Assembly (NCBI RefSeq): GCF_012034205.1
Contig: NZ_JAATEM010000008.1
Coordinates: forward strand, 62,001 to 126,000
Reading direction: 5' to 3'
Source of the DNA: Streptomyces composti
Lineage (GTDB): Bacteria; Actinomycetota; Actinomycetes; Streptomycetales; Streptomycetaceae
Length of the DNA: 64,000 nt
Shown here: in pieces, positions 20,688 to 32,426 of the stretch
Layout: the number at the start of each line of letters is the position of its first letter
Numbering within the stretch: position 1 is the stretch's first letter
Position numbers and translations under genes: made by a program
Notes under the pieces: generated by a model
Told to the model about the DNA's origin: nothing
What the model saw: only the letters and a program-made list of their open reading frames with translations
Databases searched by the model: none

Positions 20688-23030
20688 ATGACCAAGACTC
20701 TCACGCCCAAGAAGCAGAGGCTGCTTCAGGCCATCGACGCCGAGTTGCAAGTGCCCGAACCCGGGCAGCTCCGGGCCGTCGCCTACCTCCGGGTGTCCAC
20801 CGAGGACCAGAGGAAGGGCTACGGCATCAGCTACACCGGCAAGCGCGTCGTCAAGCACATCGCCACCAAGGGCTGGGCCCTGGTGGACGTCTTCGCAGAC
20901 GAGGGCGTGAGCGGGACCCTGGACCACACCAAGCGGCCCGACCTGCGAGAGCTGATGGCTCTCGCCCGGCAGACACCCCGACCCTTTGACGTGGTGGTCG
21001 TACAGGAAGAGCGCGCCATCGGCCGACGCGACAAGGCGTTCTGGCCCTGGGTATGGAAGCTCGAAGACGACTACGGGATCTTCACCGCGGTCGTCAAGGG
21101 CAACTACGACAACACCACCGATGAAGGCCGCTCGCGCATGCGCAAGGCGCAGGACCGGGCCGAGGACGAGCTGATCACCCTTCGCGACCGCACCCAGGGC
21201 GGAGTCCAGGAGAAAGCGGAGGCAGGCGGCCACGTCGGAGGCGTGGCCCCGTACGGCTACCGCATCGAGAACAAGGGAATCCTCGGCGAATCCCGCCTCG
21301 TCCTGGACAAGGACGGGGAGAACTGCGCCTATGACATCCTGCACCGGGCTTACCGCCGCATCGTGCACGACGGGAAGACGCCGGGCGAGGTGGAGGCCGA
21401 GTTCAACGCAGAAGGCATTCCCGGCCCCGTGCGGCCCTACTGGCCGAGGGGATCTCTCCGGCACATCCTGACCGGTCAGGCCGTACAGAAAGCCGTCCGC
21501 GTCTTCCGGGACCCGAAAGGCCCCAAAACCCGGCTGGACAACAATGGCCTCCCCATTTTCGGGCAGACCATCACCATCAAGCTGGACCCCATCTTCACCG
21601 AAGAGCAGCTTGCCCGCCTGAATCGGGCACTGGCCCGAGGCGCCCGCGGGCCCCGCACATCCGAAGATGCGGTACACCCCCTCACCGGGCATCTGATCAG
21701 CAAATGCGGAAAGCACCGCATCGGTGCGAGCGGCACGGGCCGGGCCAAGGCCCGGGTGTACCGCTGCACCGGCAACAAGCCGAAGCCCGGCGAGAAGAAG
21801 TGCGGCTGCCGACAGGTCGATGCACAGGCGCTCGAAAATCGCGTCTGGTCGGCCATCTGCCAGCTTCTCGAAGACCCTGACCGGCTTCATCAGATGGCTC
21901 AGGACTGGGTGGACATGATGATGGCCGGCGGCATGGACTACGAGGCCCGCATCAAGGAACTTGACGAGCTGATCGAGGAGCAGGAAGAAACCATCGACGC
22001 GACCACGCTCGCTGTCATCCGCCGGTCGCAGCGCAAAGGGCTGGGCCCGGAGGCCACACAGGAGGCCGTGGAGCGCGCCACGCGCGAGCTGGAAGAGAAC
22101 TTGGCCGGCCTGGAAAAGCTCCGGGACGAAGCGCGCCAGTGGCAGGAGGAAAGCAAGCGCACCGAGGAGCGAGCCCGCGATCTGCGGCGGCTCGCTGACG
22201 TGGCCCGGGTGCGCCTGCATTCCATGGACGCCCGCGAGCAGGAGGAGATTATGGACCTTCTGGATTTGCGGGTGACGATCCTGGGAGACGCGCGGCGCAA
22301 GACGCGCAGCGATGACCAGATCAGCAATTGGTTCCGCGAGCGTGAGCGTGTCGTTCCGACGCTCACGGATGAGGCGTGGGCTCTGTGCCAGCCCATCCTG
22401 GCCTCCCGCCCGGGGCGCAAGCCGACCGATCCGCGAGCCCTGCTCGATGCCCTGCTGATGAAGGCTCGCACGGGGTGCGCATGGTCCGAAGTGCCCTACG
22501 GGAACGTGGCCAGCATCTGGAAGCGCTGGCACCACAGCGGGCTGTGGGAGGAGCTGATGGAGGCGCTGGCCGGTGTTCCCGGGGAGCCGCCGCACGACGC
22601 CATCGCGGTGCCCCCGCTGCGCATTGAGGGCCGCGTTGACCCGCGACTCATCATTAGCGAAGATGATGCACCTAGCGAGGACGACCCGTTCAAGGCCAGT
22701 GACTACAAGATCAGCCCCTTCGAGCTGGAGTCGGCGCTGCTCGAGCACGAGGCGGTGGCCGAGGCGGCCGTGGTGCCCGCGCCGGACGAGCTGCGGCTCG
22801 CCGTGCCGAAGGCGTACATCGTGCTCGCGGAGGGCTGGGAGCCGGGGCCCGACACCGCGAAGGTGCTGTTCGAGCACTCCCGCGAGGTGCTCGCCCCCTA
22901 CAAGCGGATCCGCCGGCTGGAGTTCGGCGCGCTGCCCAAGACCGTCTCCGGCAAGATCCGGCGCATCGAGCTGCGCGAGGCGACGGCGGCCGGTTCGGAC
23001 AACGAGTACCGCGAGGAGGACTTCCGGTGA
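20688..23030 (+). CDS. int: Large serine integrase fused in frame to host acyl-CoA synthetase tail
   Basis: 780 codons, of which about 667 are phage. The resolvase domain holds the catalytic serine at residue 37 ([10 protein letters not shown]) and DEGVSG near 70. The recombinase domain follows ([23 protein letters not shown]), then a zinc region with SKCGKHRIG near 335 and [16 protein letters not shown], then a long coiled coil (~415-510). Residues ~558-630 resemble the DUF4096 N-terminal domain of IS5-type transposases ([11 protein letters not shown]). From about residue 667 the frame passes through the attachment junction into [20 protein letters not shown], the acyl-CoA synthetase C-terminus, to the host stop at 23,030. 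In free phage the C-terminus must differ. It catalyses attP x attB recombination. Confidence 0.9.
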   Translation: MTKTLTPKKQRLLQAIDAELQVPEPGQLRAVAYLRVSTEDQRKGYGISYTGKRVVKHIATKGWALVDVFADEGVSGTLDHTKRPDLRELMALARQTPRPFDVVVVQEERAIGRRDKAFWPWVWKLEDDYGIFTAVVKGNYDNTTDEGRSRMRKAQDRAEDELITLRDRTQGGVQEKAEAGGHVGGVAPYGYRIENKGILGESRLVLDKDGENCAYDILHRAYRRIVHDGKTPGEVEAEFNAEGIPGPVRPYWPRGSLRHILTGQAVQKAVRVFRDPKGPKTRLDNNGLPIFGQTITIKLDPIFTEEQLARLNRALARGARGPRTSEDAVHPLTGHLISKCGKHRIGASGTGRAKARVYRCTGNKPKPGEKKCGCRQVDAQALENRVWSAICQLLEDPDRLHQMAQDWVDMMMAGGMDYEARIKELDELIEEQEETIDATTLAVIRRSQRKGLGPEATQEAVERATRELEENLAGLEKLRDEARQWQEESKRTEERARDLRRLADVARVRLHSMDAREQEEIMDLLDLRVTILGDARRKTRSDDQISNWFRERERVVPTLTDEAWALCQPILASRPGRKPTDPRALLDALLMKARTGCAWSEVPYGNVASIWKRWHHSGLWEELMEALAGVPGEPPHDAIAVPPLRIEGRVDPRLIISEDDAPSEDDPFKASDYKISPFELESALLEHEAVAEAAVVPAPDELRLAVPKAYIVLAEGWEPGPDTAKVLFEHSREVLAPYKRIRRLEFGALPKTVSGKIRRIELREATAAGSDNEYREEDFR
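22670..22715. other. Right prophage attachment junction (attR), approximate
   Basis: Upstream coding ([12 protein letters not shown]) has no counterpart in acyl-CoA synthetases, while from about 22,688 the translation [18 protein letters not shown] is the conserved motif of that family. The crossover therefore lies near GTTCAAGGCC (about 22,688-22,700). Serine integrases use 2-bp cores, so the exact bases cannot be fixed without the left junction, which is outside the window. Confidence 0.75.
22690..23030 (+). pseudogene. 3' remnant of host acyl-CoA synthetase split by the prophage
   Basis: About 113 codons of the C-terminal A8-A10 region of an ACSM/acetyl-CoA synthetase-like enzyme: [28 protein letters not shown], and the lysine motif [14 protein letters not shown]. 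The adenylation core (A3-A7, ~430 residues) is missing and must lie at the left prophage junction. The remnant is in frame with the integrase, so it is still translated, but as a fusion without enzyme activity. The following synthetase gene begins within its stop codon. Confidence 0.88.
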
Positions 23031-24628
23031 GCGCCCTCTCCTACACCCACGGCACCGGCGGCACGGCACTGCTGGGCGACACCATCGGCGCCAATCTGGA
23101 CCGCGCCGTGGCCGCCTGGCCGGACCGCGAGGCCCTGGTCGACGTGCCGTCCGGGCGGCGCTGGACCTACGCCGAGTTCGCCGCGCGGGTCGACGAGCTG
23201 GCGTCCGCGCTGCTCAACTCCGGCATCGCCAAGGGCGACCGGGTGGGCATCTGGGCGGTCAACTGCCCCGAGTGGGTGTTCGTGCAGTACGCCACCGCCC
23301 GCATCGGCGCCGTCATGGTGAACATCAACCCGGCCTACCGCACCCACGAGGTCGAGTACGTCCTCAGGCAGTCCGGCGTCCGGATGCTCATCGCCTCCCT
23401 CAGCCACAAGACCAGCGACTACCGGGCCATGGCGGAGGACGTGCGCGGCCGGTGCCCCGAGCTGCGCGAGGTCGTCCACATCGGCGACCCCAGCTGGGAC
23501 GCGCTGGTCGCCCGCGCCACCCCGGACCCCGCCTGGCCGGAGCTGTCCTGCGACGACCCCATCAACATCCAGTACACCTCGGGCACCACCGGCTTCCCCA
23601 AGGGCGCCACCCTCTCCCACCACAACATCCTCAACAACGGTTACTTCGTGGGGGAGTTGATCGCCTACAGCGAGCAGGACCGGGTCTGCATCCCGGTGCC
23701 CTTCTACCACTGCTTCGGCATGGTGATGGGCAACCTCGCGGCCACCTCCCACGGCGCCTGCATGGTCATCCCCGCCCCGTCCTTCGACCCGGCGGCCACC
23801 CTGCGCGCCGTCCAGCAGGAGCGCTGCACCTCGCTGTACGGGGTGCCCACCATGTTCATCGCGGAGCTCAACCTGCCCGACTTCGCGGACTACGACCTGA
23901 CCTCCCTGCGCACCGGCATCATGGCGGGCTCGCCCTGCCCGGTGGAGGTGATGAAGCGGGTGGTCGCCGAGATGCACATGGCGGAGGTGTCCATCTGCTA
24001 CGGCATGACCGAGACCTCCCCGGTGTCCCTGCAGACCCGGCGCGACGACGACCTGGAGCACCGCACCGGCACCGTCGGCCGCGTCCTGCCGCACATCGAG
24101 GTCAAGATCGTGGACCCGGCCACCGGCAACACTCAACCCCGCGGCACCGCGGGTGAGTTGTGCACCCGTGGCTACAGCGTGATGCTCGGCTACTGGGAGG
24201 AGCCGGAGAAGACCGCCGAGGCGATCGACGCCGGCCGCTGGATGCACACCGGGGACCTCGCGGTGATGCGGGAGGACGGGTACGTCGAGATCGTCGGCCG
24301 CATCAAGGACATGATCATCCGCGGCGGGGAGAACATCTACCCGCGCGAGATCGAGGAGTTCCTCTACGGCCACCCGAAGATCCGGGACGTGCAGGTCGTC
24401 GGCGTCCCGCACGAACGGTACGGCGAGGAGGTCCTGGCCTGTGTCATCCCCCGTGACCCGGCCGACCCGCCCGCCCTGGAGGAGGTCCGCGCCTTCTGCG
24501 AGGGCCGCCTGGCCCACTACAAGGTGCCCAGCCGCCTTGCGATCCTGGACTCCTTCCCGATGACGGTCTCGGGCAAGGTGCGCAAGGTCGAGCTGCGCGA
24601 GAAGTACGCCGGTCAGGCCGCCGGCTAG
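23027..24628 (+). CDS. Acyl-CoA synthetase (AMP-forming), FadD/ACSF2-like
   Basis: 533 residues from GTG 23027, overlapping the upstream stop (GTGA). The AMP-binding P-loop [12 protein letters not shown] lies at ~183-194, YGMTETSP at ~325, the hinge motif [20 protein letters not shown] at ~425, and the catalytic lysine motif [13 protein letters not shown] near the end. It activates medium or long fatty acids, or related carboxylic acids, as CoA thioesters. It was evidently the second gene of an operon with the interrupted synthetase, so its transcription now probably depends on the integrase region or a promoter inside it. Confidence 0.92.
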   Translation: MSALSYTHGTGGTALLGDTIGANLDRAVAAWPDREALVDVPSGRRWTYAEFAARVDELASALLNSGIAKGDRVGIWAVNCPEWVFVQYATARIGAVMVNINPAYRTHEVEYVLRQSGVRMLIASLSHKTSDYRAMAEDVRGRCPELREVVHIGDPSWDALVARATPDPAWPELSCDDPINIQYTSGTTGFPKGATLSHHNILNNGYFVGELIAYSEQDRVCIPVPFYHCFGMVMGNLAATSHGACMVIPAPSFDPAATLRAVQQERCTSLYGVPTMFIAELNLPDFADYDLTSLRTGIMAGSPCPVEVMKRVVAEMHMAEVSICYGMTETSPVSLQTRRDDDLEHRTGTVGRVLPHIEVKIVDPATGNTQPRGTAGELCTRGYSVMLGYWEEPEKTAEAIDAGRWMHTGDLAVMREDGYVEIVGRIKDMIIRGGENIYPREIEEFLYGHPKIRDVQVVGVPHERYGEEVLACVIPRDPADPPALEEVRAFCEGRLAHYKVPSRLAILDSFPMTVSGKVRKVELREKYAGQAAG

Positions 24629-24656
24629 CCGGCACCCGGGCCCCGGGAACGCAGCA

Positions 24657-25211
24657 TCAGGTGCCGGTGCCGGTGCCGGTGCCGGTGCCGGTCGGCCGCC
24701 GCATGCAGACCCGGGGCCAGCGGTCCAGACCGGTCCGCGCCTCATGGGCGCGGATCTCCCGCAGCCCGTCGGTGAGTTCGCCGTCCGCGAGGGTGCGGAA
24801 GCCGAGGCGCGCGTAGTACGGCGCGTTCCACGGCACCTCGGCGAAGGTGGTCAGCGTGAGACCGGCCAGCCCTTCCTCGCGCGCTCGCTCGGCGGCGTAG
24901 GCGAGCAGTTCTCGGCCCACACCCCGGCGGGCGGCCCGGGGATGCACCGAGACCTGCTCGACGTGCAGCGCCCCGTCCACGGGCTCGGCCATCAGATACG
25001 CGTCGGCCGTGTCCGCGCCGGCCCCGTCGTCCAGCACACCGACGGCCACCCAGAGCCGCCCGGCCCGCCGGTACCCCTCCAGCACATCGATCCCGGGCGG
25101 CTCGTCCTCGGCGACCCGATCCATCCCGAGCCCCCGGAAGGCCTCACCGGCCGCCCGCTCGATCTCCTGAAGCCGGCCCAGGTCACCAGGTCCGGCGGGA
25201 CGTATGCGCAT
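24657..25211 (-). CDS. GNAT-family N-acetyltransferase
   Basis: 184 residues from ATG 25211. The acetyl-CoA binding motif A is VEQVSVHPRAARRGVGREL, with LTLTTFAEVPWNAPYYARLGF forming motif B, so the fold is complete. The substrate is unknown. The last dozen residues are a Gly-Thr repeat encoded by a hexanucleotide repeat directly before the stop codon, which makes the C-terminus length-variable. It is convergent with the synthetase gene. Confidence 0.88.
   Translation of the reverse strand: MRIRPAGPGDLGRLQEIERAAGEAFRGLGMDRVAEDEPPGIDVLEGYRRAGRLWVAVGVLDDGAGADTADAYLMAEPVDGALHVEQVSVHPRAARRGVGRELLAYAAERAREEGLAGLTLTTFAEVPWNAPYYARLGFRTLADGELTDGLREIRAHEARTGLDRWPRVCMRRPTGTGTGTGTGT
24660..24693. repeat. 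Hexanucleotide microsatellite
   Basis: GGTGCC (read as GTGCCG or CCGGTG) repeats about five and a half times, encoding the Gly-Thr tail of the acetyltransferase. Pure repeats like this change copy number by slippage; a gain or loss of one unit keeps frame. Confidence 0.85.
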
Positions 25212-25338
25212 CCGCCGAGTATCGCCCCGGTCGGCCCTGGCCGCCCCTCGTTTTGCGCATGCTCGCATCCGTCGCGCGCGTCCCCCCCCACCCGGTTCGG
25301 CGTGCCCCGCACCCGTGCTGCTCACGCAGGACCTCTGC

Positions 25339-25989
25339 TCACGCCCCGCTGCCGTCCAGCTGGTCCGCCGGGGGGTTGACGGGGGTGACCGCGCCGCTGC
25401 GCTCGAGGAGGAAGAGGGGGATGCCGAGGGTGCCGGCGCGGGCGTGGGACTCCTTGGTGTAGCCGGTGACGGAGAAGTAGAGACAGCCGGCCGACTCCGT
25501 CATGGCGGTCAGCCAGAGGCACTCCACGTCGCGCAGGGTGGCCGGGCGGGCGGAGGGGTCGACATGGGCGAGGACGCCGCGTCCGGCCAGTCCGATGCCG
25601 GAGGGCGGGCGGTGGTCCGCGCGGCGGATGCCGGCGTAGCCGAGCCGGTGCAGGTAGAGCACGACGGCGGTGACCGCGTCGCGTGCCGTGCGGATGGTCA
25701 CGGAGGGCAGGGCCGGGCGCCGAGGGGCGTCGGCCGTCACCGGGATGCGCAGCACCGTCCCGCAGGGGCAGCCCAGCTCGGGGCGGGGCCACTGTCCGCG
25801 CCGCCCGCAGCTGCCGCAGAGCACCGTGATCCAGTCCTCCTGCCAGGCCCGGTGTTCGACCCGGGTGGGCTCGCCGTCCGCGTCCAGCGGGGGGACGACC
25901 GGCGCGCCGCAGGCGCAGGGGTACGAGGGTGCCGTGTAACGGTGCGCGCGCCGGCACTCGGGGCAGCGCACCGCCAGGCTCTGGGACAT
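25339..25989 (-). CDS. Zinc-ribbon protein of unknown function, 216 aa
   Basis: ATG 25989. Three or four CxxC pairs: [10 protein letters not shown] (residue 9), [16 protein letters not shown] and CPCGTVLR, forming rubredoxin-like ribbons in the first 85 residues. The C-terminal part ([20 protein letters not shown] to [14 protein letters not shown]) has a strand-helix layout reminiscent of restriction-endonuclease-like folds, but no catalytic motif is secure. It is divergent from gcl across a 242-bp region. Confidence 0.78.
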   Translation of the reverse strand: MSQSLAVRCPECRRAHRYTAPSYPCACGAPVVPPLDADGEPTRVEHRAWQEDWITVLCGSCGRRGQWPRPELGCPCGTVLRIPVTADAPRRPALPSVTIRTARDAVTAVVLYLHRLGYAGIRRADHRPPSGIGLAGRGVLAHVDPSARPATLRDVECLWLTAMTESAGCLYFSVTGYTKESHARAGTLGIPLFLLERSGAVTPVNPPADQLDGSGA

Positions 25990-26120
25990 GGCCCACTCCT
26001 GGATGTCTCTCGGCTCGGGGCAGCGCCCCCATGGTGCTCCACAGCCCGGGTGCCTGTCCGGCGCTTGGCCGCTCTCTTGACGGGCTTCCGCTCGCCCGCC
26101 TACATTTCTTTCAGATCGTA

Positions 26121-26144
26121 GAAACTAGTTTCCGCAATACGGAA
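26121..26144. promoter_or_regulatory. Candidate operator upstream of gcl
   Basis: Two abutting palindromes: GAAACTAGTTTC (26,121-26,132) and TTCCG-CAATA-CGGAA (26,130-26,144). The second matches TTCCG-TATGA-CGGAA ahead of hyi (33,297). It lies about 90 bp before the gcl start. Confidence 0.6.
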
Positions 26145-26231
26145 TTGTGGAAGCTCCGGACGTGCACGGAGACAGCTCACCGCGTGGGCGCGACGGGAGT
26201 GCGAATCCGATGGCCGAAGCAGGAGTACTCG

Positions 26232-28016
<1,785 letters not shown>

Positions 28017-28092
28017 CCCACGCGGTCAGGAGCGAGGGGCGGTCCCGCACGGGGCCGCCCCTCACTGCCGTCTCCGTCCCCGCACACGCGCG

Positions 28093-28847
28093 TCAGTCCC
28101 CTCCGCCCCGGCCGCCCCCGCCGCAGTGGTACAGGCTCCCGCCGCTGCCCCCTGGGGTGGTGGCGGAGCATCCCCCGGTCCCGCACCTCGGCCCGCGGCA
28201 CCAGACCGGCCCGCAGGGCGAACCGCGGCACCAGCATCCGCAGCGCCGGCTCGCCGTGCAGGGCGACGGCGAGCAGCCTGGCGTGGTCCGGCAGGCCGCG
28301 CCGACTCGCCGGCAGGGGGGATGCCTCGCGCAGCGCGCGCAGCCGCCCGCGGGCCGCCCGGGTCGCCCGGAGCAGCGGCCCGCCCACCAGGCCCGCCGCC
28401 GCGAGACCCGCGCGCACCTCGGCGACCGCCCACGGCACCACGGGGTCGCGCACCAACTCCGGCAGATCGCACGGCTCATGGAGGCGCTGGTACACGGCGC
28501 TCTCCAGATACGGGGCCCGCCAGTCACTCCCCACGAGTCGTCCGGGGCGCCCGCCCTCGAGGCGCCTGGCAGCCCTTCGCCGTCGGACGGCTGCCCGCCG
28601 CCGGCCGCGGTCCACGTCCACTGCGGCGCCTCGGGCGGCGGATCGAGGGGGACTCCGGGCGGCGGCAGCTCCGGCAGCGCGTCGCCCGCCTCGGACTCGA
28701 CGGCCGGCATGGTCCCCGGGGCGCCCGCCACCACCGCGCCCCGCAGATACAGGCAGACGACGCGGCGACCGTGACCGCGGCGCGCGGGCCGTCGCGCAGC
28801 AGGGCGAGCTCGTGGGGCGTGCGGTGTACTCCGGAAAGCGGGTTCAT
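28093..28847 (-). pseudogene. TIGR04222-type membrane protein gene, frameshifted
   Basis: No single frame is complete. The N-terminus M-N-P-L-S-G-V-H-R-T-P-H-E-L-A-L-L-R starts at ATG 28847; the frame then shifts to CLYLRGAVVAGAPGTMPAVE, again to DWRAPYLESAVYQRLHEPCD and RFALRAGLVPRAEVRDRGML, and finally to the Gly/Cys-rich end GGSGGSLYHCGGGGRGGGD. These pieces, in order, match the layout of actinobacterial TIGR04222 membrane proteins. At least three frameshifts mean it is inactive, unless the sequence has errors. It sits directly after gcl, tail to tail. Confidence 0.7.
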
Positions 28848-29089
28848 GACGGCACCCCCCTCGTGCCCCTCGGACACGGAGCCCGCCGCCCCCGTGTCGG
28901 CGGGTTCCGTGTGCGGGAAGTGTGCCCGCCCGCGGGGGCGCCCCAAGCCTCGCCGGCCCGGTTCAGAGGTTGATTTGAGCATGCCGTAGGCGGGCTACGA
29001 CGCCTGGCGTAGGCGCGCGCCCGCTGCCACCGGCGTCATCGGCCCGGCGCCCGGGTCCGCCGCCCCCGGCCCTCCTCGGCTGCCGCCCC

Positions 29090-29368
29090 TCAGTGCTGGT
29101 GGTGCTCGTGCTGCCTCGCATGCGGCTGCCCGTGGTGCTCGTGGTGCTCCGAGAGACCCGGCCACTCGTCGGGCCCGCCGCCCTGCCATTCGATGAAGTC
29201 GGCGTCCTCGAGGTCGGTGACGTACAGATCGGCCAGCCGGAGGATCTCGCTCACGTCGTCGGCATGCGTGGCGAGTCCCAGGGTCCGGTCACCCGTGGTG
29301 ACCCTCCGGGAGCCGTCCATGGCAGGGGGATGCACCACGATGTGCGGATGCTCCGTCGGATGTGCCAT
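29090..29368 (-). CDS. Small protein with His-rich tail, 92 aa
   Basis: ATG 29368 (M-A-H-P-T-E-H-P-H-I). The middle (THADDVSEILRLADLYVTDL) is a short helical domain; the last ~20 residues carry about ten histidines (EHHEHHGQPHARQHEHH), likely a metal-binding tail. It lies between the pseudogene and the catalase. Function unknown. Confidence 0.7.
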   Translation of the reverse strand: MAHPTEHPHIVVHPPAMDGSRRVTTGDRTLGLATHADDVSEILRLADLYVTDLEDADFIEWQGGGPDEWPGLSEHHEHHGQPHARQHEHHQH

Positions 29369-29805
29369 GCCCCCAGACTGCTGCGCACCGCGCCGTTCCG
29401 CACGCCGGGCCGCGGCGGCCGCCGGGAACGACGAGAGCGCCCCGGACGCGGGACCGTCCGCGTCCGGGGCGCTCGCCCGATGAGGCCGTGAGGGTCGTCG
29501 TACGGCGGCCCCGGGCTTCTGATGCCGTCCGGCGGTGCGAGGCCGGCGCGACGGTACATTCGCGCCGCCGGACGGTGCCATGGGGGATCGGGACCGCGGC
29601 GGGTGCGACGGCACCGGAGGTTCCTCCCCTCAGGTCGAAGGAGGAGACTCCCGGGGCCTGCACCACCGCACTGGCTCGCACGCCGCCGCGGTCCTCGCCC
29701 TGCCCGCCGTACCGGTCGACCACCCCTCATCCGGGTCGCCGGCACGGCGGGTCCGTGCGTCCGGTGCCGGGCCTCCCCGCCGGCCCCCGGACGCAGTTCG
29801 TGGGG
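29369..29805. other. 437-bp gap without a gene
   Basis: Frames overlapping here have coding-unlike composition on both strands. Nothing beyond short GC inverted repeats is seen. It should hold the terminator of the catalase gene and the promoter of the His-rich gene. Confidence 0.5.
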
Positions 29806-31269
29806 TCAGTCCTCGCGCAGGGCGCGGACCGCCTCCTCCACGCGCCGGCCGTACTCGGGGTCGGCGGCGTGGAAGTGGGCCAGGTTCTTCTCGATCACGT
29901 CGTCACGGCTGACCTGGGAGAGGCTGCCGGCGATGTTGGCGACCAGGCGGTTCTTCTCCTCGGCGGACATCAGCCGGTAGAGCTCACCGGCCTGGAAGAA
30001 GTCGTCGTCCTTGGTGTGCTGCGGGGCGGCGTGGGTGCCGGTGTGGCCGGACACGGCGAGCGGCGCCGACAGCGGGCGGCCGGTCTCGACCGGGCCGTCG
30101 TAGGAGTTGGGCTCGTAGTTCTTGGCGTGGCGGCCCTGGGAGTTGGCCGCCATGAAGCCGTCCCGCCCGTAGTTGTTCGCGCCGCCGGGCACGTTCCTCG
30201 GGGCGTTGATCGCGAGCTGGGTGTGGTTGACGCCGAGGCGGTAGCGGTGTGCGTCGGCGTAGGCGAACAGGCGGCCCTGGAGCATCTTGTCGGGCGAGGG
30301 GCCGATGCCGGGCACGAAGTTGTTCGGTGAGAACGCGGCCTGCTCGACCTCGGCGAAGATGTTGTCCGGGTTGCGGTCGAGGACGAGGCGGCCCACCCGG
30401 TGCAGCGGGTAGTCCTTGTGCGGCCACACCTTGGTCACGTCGAACGGGTTGAAGCGGTAGTCCGCGGCCTCGTCGGCCGGCATCAGCTGCACGTACAGCG
30501 TCCAGGACGGGTGCACTCCGCGCTCGATGGCCTGCAGAAGGTCCGTCTGGTGCGAGGTGGGGTCCTGGCCGGCGGTCTCCGCCGCCTGCTCGCTGCTCAG
30601 GCAGCGGATCCCCTGGTTGGTCTTGAAGTGGTACTTGACGAAGAAGGCGTCGCCCTTGCTGTTGGTCCACTGGTAGGTGTGCGAGCCGTAGCCGTTCATG
30701 TGGCGGTACGAGGCCGGGATGCCGCGGTCGCCGAAGAGCCAGGTCACCTGGTGCGTGGCCTCGGGGGAGTGGGCCCAGAAGTCCCAGACGTTGTCCGGCT
30801 CCTGACGGCCCGTGAAGGGGTCGCGCTTCTGCGAGTGGATGAAGTCGGGGAACTTGATCGGGTCCTTGATGAAGAACACCGGGGTGTTGTTCCCGACGAG
30901 GTCGTAGTTGCCCTCGCGGGTGTAGAACTTGACGGCGAATCCACGGGGGTCGCGCACCGCGTCGGCGCCGCCGAGCGAGTCGGCCACGGTGGAGAAGCGC
31001 ACGAACACCTCGGTGCGCTTGCCGACGGTGTCCAGGAACTCGGCGCAGGTGTAGTCGGTGACGTCCTCGGTCACCTCGAAGTGGCCGTGGGCGCCGGACC
31101 CGCGGGCGTGCACCACTCGCTCCGGGATGCGCTCGCGGTTGAAGCGGGCGAGCTTCTCCAGCAGGTGCTGGTCCTGCAGCAGCAGCGGGCCGCCGATGCC
31201 GGCGGAGGCGGAATTCTGGTTGTCGGCGACCGGGGCGCCGGACTCGGTGGTGAGCACGCGCTTCGACAT
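29806..31269 (-). CDS. Monofunctional haem catalase (clade 3, small subunit)
   Basis: 487 residues, ATG 31269. Catalytic His54 lies in [12 protein letters not shown], the distal Asn in [15 protein letters not shown], and the proximal Tyr ligand in [14 protein letters not shown]. Length and the absence of a C-terminal flavodoxin-like domain place it with NADPH-binding small-subunit catalases. It breaks down H2O2, the by-product of urate oxidase encoded 4 kb away. A 15-bp palindrome upstream (31,345) is nearly identical to one ahead of the urate operon, suggesting joint control. Confidence 0.95.
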   Translation of the reverse strand: MSKRVLTTESGAPVADNQNSASAGIGGPLLLQDQHLLEKLARFNRERIPERVVHARGSGAHGHFEVTEDVTDYTCAEFLDTVGKRTEVFVRFSTVADSLGGADAVRDPRGFAVKFYTREGNYDLVGNNTPVFFIKDPIKFPDFIHSQKRDPFTGRQEPDNVWDFWAHSPEATHQVTWLFGDRGIPASYRHMNGYGSHTYQWTNSKGDAFFVKYHFKTNQGIRCLSSEQAAETAGQDPTSHQTDLLQAIERGVHPSWTLYVQLMPADEAADYRFNPFDVTKVWPHKDYPLHRVGRLVLDRNPDNIFAEVEQAAFSPNNFVPGIGPSPDKMLQGRLFAYADAHRYRLGVNHTQLAINAPRNVPGGANNYGRDGFMAANSQGRHAKNYEPNSYDGPVETGRPLSAPLAVSGHTGTHAAPQHTKDDDFFQAGELYRLMSAEEKNRLVANIAGSLSQVSRDDVIEKNLAHFHAADPEYGRRVEEAVRALRED

Positions 31270-31293
31270 CGTGGACCTTCCATGCGAGGGGCA

Positions 31294-31311
31294 GCGGAAA
31301 GCTGTTTCCGC
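31294..31311. promoter_or_regulatory. Inverted repeat upstream of catalase
   Basis: GCGGAAA-GCTG-TTTCCGC, 25 bp before the catalase start. It contains the half-site TTTCCG found at gcl and hyi, in a different spacing. Confidence 0.45.
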
Positions 31312-31344
31312 TTTGTGGAGCCTAGGTTCGTGACGATCGGGGCG

Positions 31345-31359
31345 TCAACAGTTTGTTGA
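31345..31359. promoter_or_regulatory. Operator candidate TCAACA-GTT-TGTTGA
   Basis: Perfect 6+3+6 palindrome 76 bp upstream of the catalase start. The same arms occur at 34,139-34,153 before the urate operon. Confidence 0.6.
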
Positions 31360-31458
31360 AGTGGTGGGCAGGCGTGGTTCCCGGACGGCGCCGGCGCCAT
31401 GGGCGCGACAGGGACAGGTGTCGGCGCCGGCGCCGCCCGGAGATCGGGGTGCGGCCGG

Positions 31459-32349
31459 TCAGACCTGGGCGCCGGAGAGGCGCTCGACCGAGCGCAGCAG
31501 CGCGGAGTGGTCCAGGCCGCCGTCGCCCTGGGCGCGCAGGCTGGCGACCAGCTGGGCCACCACGGAGCCGACGGGCAGGGCCGCGCCGACGCTGCGGGCG
31601 GCGTCGGTGACGATGCCCATGTCCTTGTGGTGCAGGTCGATGCGGAAGCCGGGCTTGAAGTCGCGGTTGAGGAAGTTGTCCTTCTTCCGCGTCAGCACGG
31701 TGGAGCCGGCCAGGCCGCCGTTGAGGACGTCCAGCGCGGCCCTGAGGTCCACACCGGACTTCTCCAGGAAGACCACGGCCTCGGCGCACGCCTGGATGTT
31801 GACGGCGACGATCAGCTGGTTGGCGGCCTTCACGGTCTGGCCCGAGCCGTGCGGGCCGCACAGCACGATGGTCCTGCCGAGCGCCTCGAAGATGGGCTTG
31901 GCCTCGTCGAAGTCGGCCTGCTCGCCGCCGACCATGATGGACAGCACGGCCTCGATGGCGCCGGCCTCGCCGCCGGACACGGGCGCGTCCAGGACCCGGA
32001 TGCCCTTGTCCTTGGCCGCCGCGGCCAGGTCGATGGAGGTCTGCGGGGTGATCGAGGACATGTCGATCAGCAGGGTGCCGGGCCTGGCGTTCTCCAGAAT
32101 GCCGTCCGGGCCGTAGGCGACCGCCTCGACCTGCGGGGAGGCCGGGACCATCGTGATGACGACATCGGCGTCCTTCACGGCCTCGGCGACCGAGGAGGCG
32201 GGGGTTCCGCCCGCGGCGGCCAGCCGGTCCAGCTTCTCCTGCTCCAGGGTGTAGCCGGTGACCCGGTAGCCGGCCTTGATCAGGTTCTCGGACATGGGGG
32301 AGCCCATGATGCCGAGGCCGATCCAGGCGATCTTCGGAAGTGTGCTCAT
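31459..32349 (-). CDS. glxR: Tartronate semialdehyde reductase (2-hydroxy-3-oxopropionate reductase)
   Basis: 296 residues, ATG 32349 (M-S-T-L-P-K-I-A-W-I). N-terminal NAD(P) Rossmann motif GLGIMGSPM, the beta-hydroxyacid dehydrogenase substrate loop DAPVSGGEAGA near 120, and the catalytic lysine in GSGQTVKAANQL near 170. It reduces tartronate semialdehyde to D-glycerate. It lies 77 bp downstream of hyi on the same strand and works directly after Gcl. Confidence 0.94.
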   Translation of the reverse strand: MSTLPKIAWIGLGIMGSPMSENLIKAGYRVTGYTLEQEKLDRLAAAGGTPASSVAEAVKDADVVITMVPASPQVEAVAYGPDGILENARPGTLLIDMSSITPQTSIDLAAAAKDKGIRVLDAPVSGGEAGAIEAVLSIMVGGEQADFDEAKPIFEALGRTIVLCGPHGSGQTVKAANQLIVAVNIQACAEAVVFLEKSGVDLRAALDVLNGGLAGSTVLTRKKDNFLNRDFKPGFRIDLHHKDMGIVTDAARSVGAALPVGSVVAQLVASLRAQGDGGLDHSALLRSVERLSGAQV

Positions 32350-32426
32350 GGGGGTGCCTCTCTGGGACTGCTGGGTCTGCGTGTCGGTACGGGGCCGGCG
32401 GGCGGCCGGCCCTCTCGGAAGCGCCC

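Noticed and set aside
22690..23030. Possibility that the integrase and acyl-CoA synthetase tail are one natural phage gene
   Set aside because: The tail is the conserved C-terminus of a host enzyme and overlaps the next host synthetase gene; an insertion junction explains it better.
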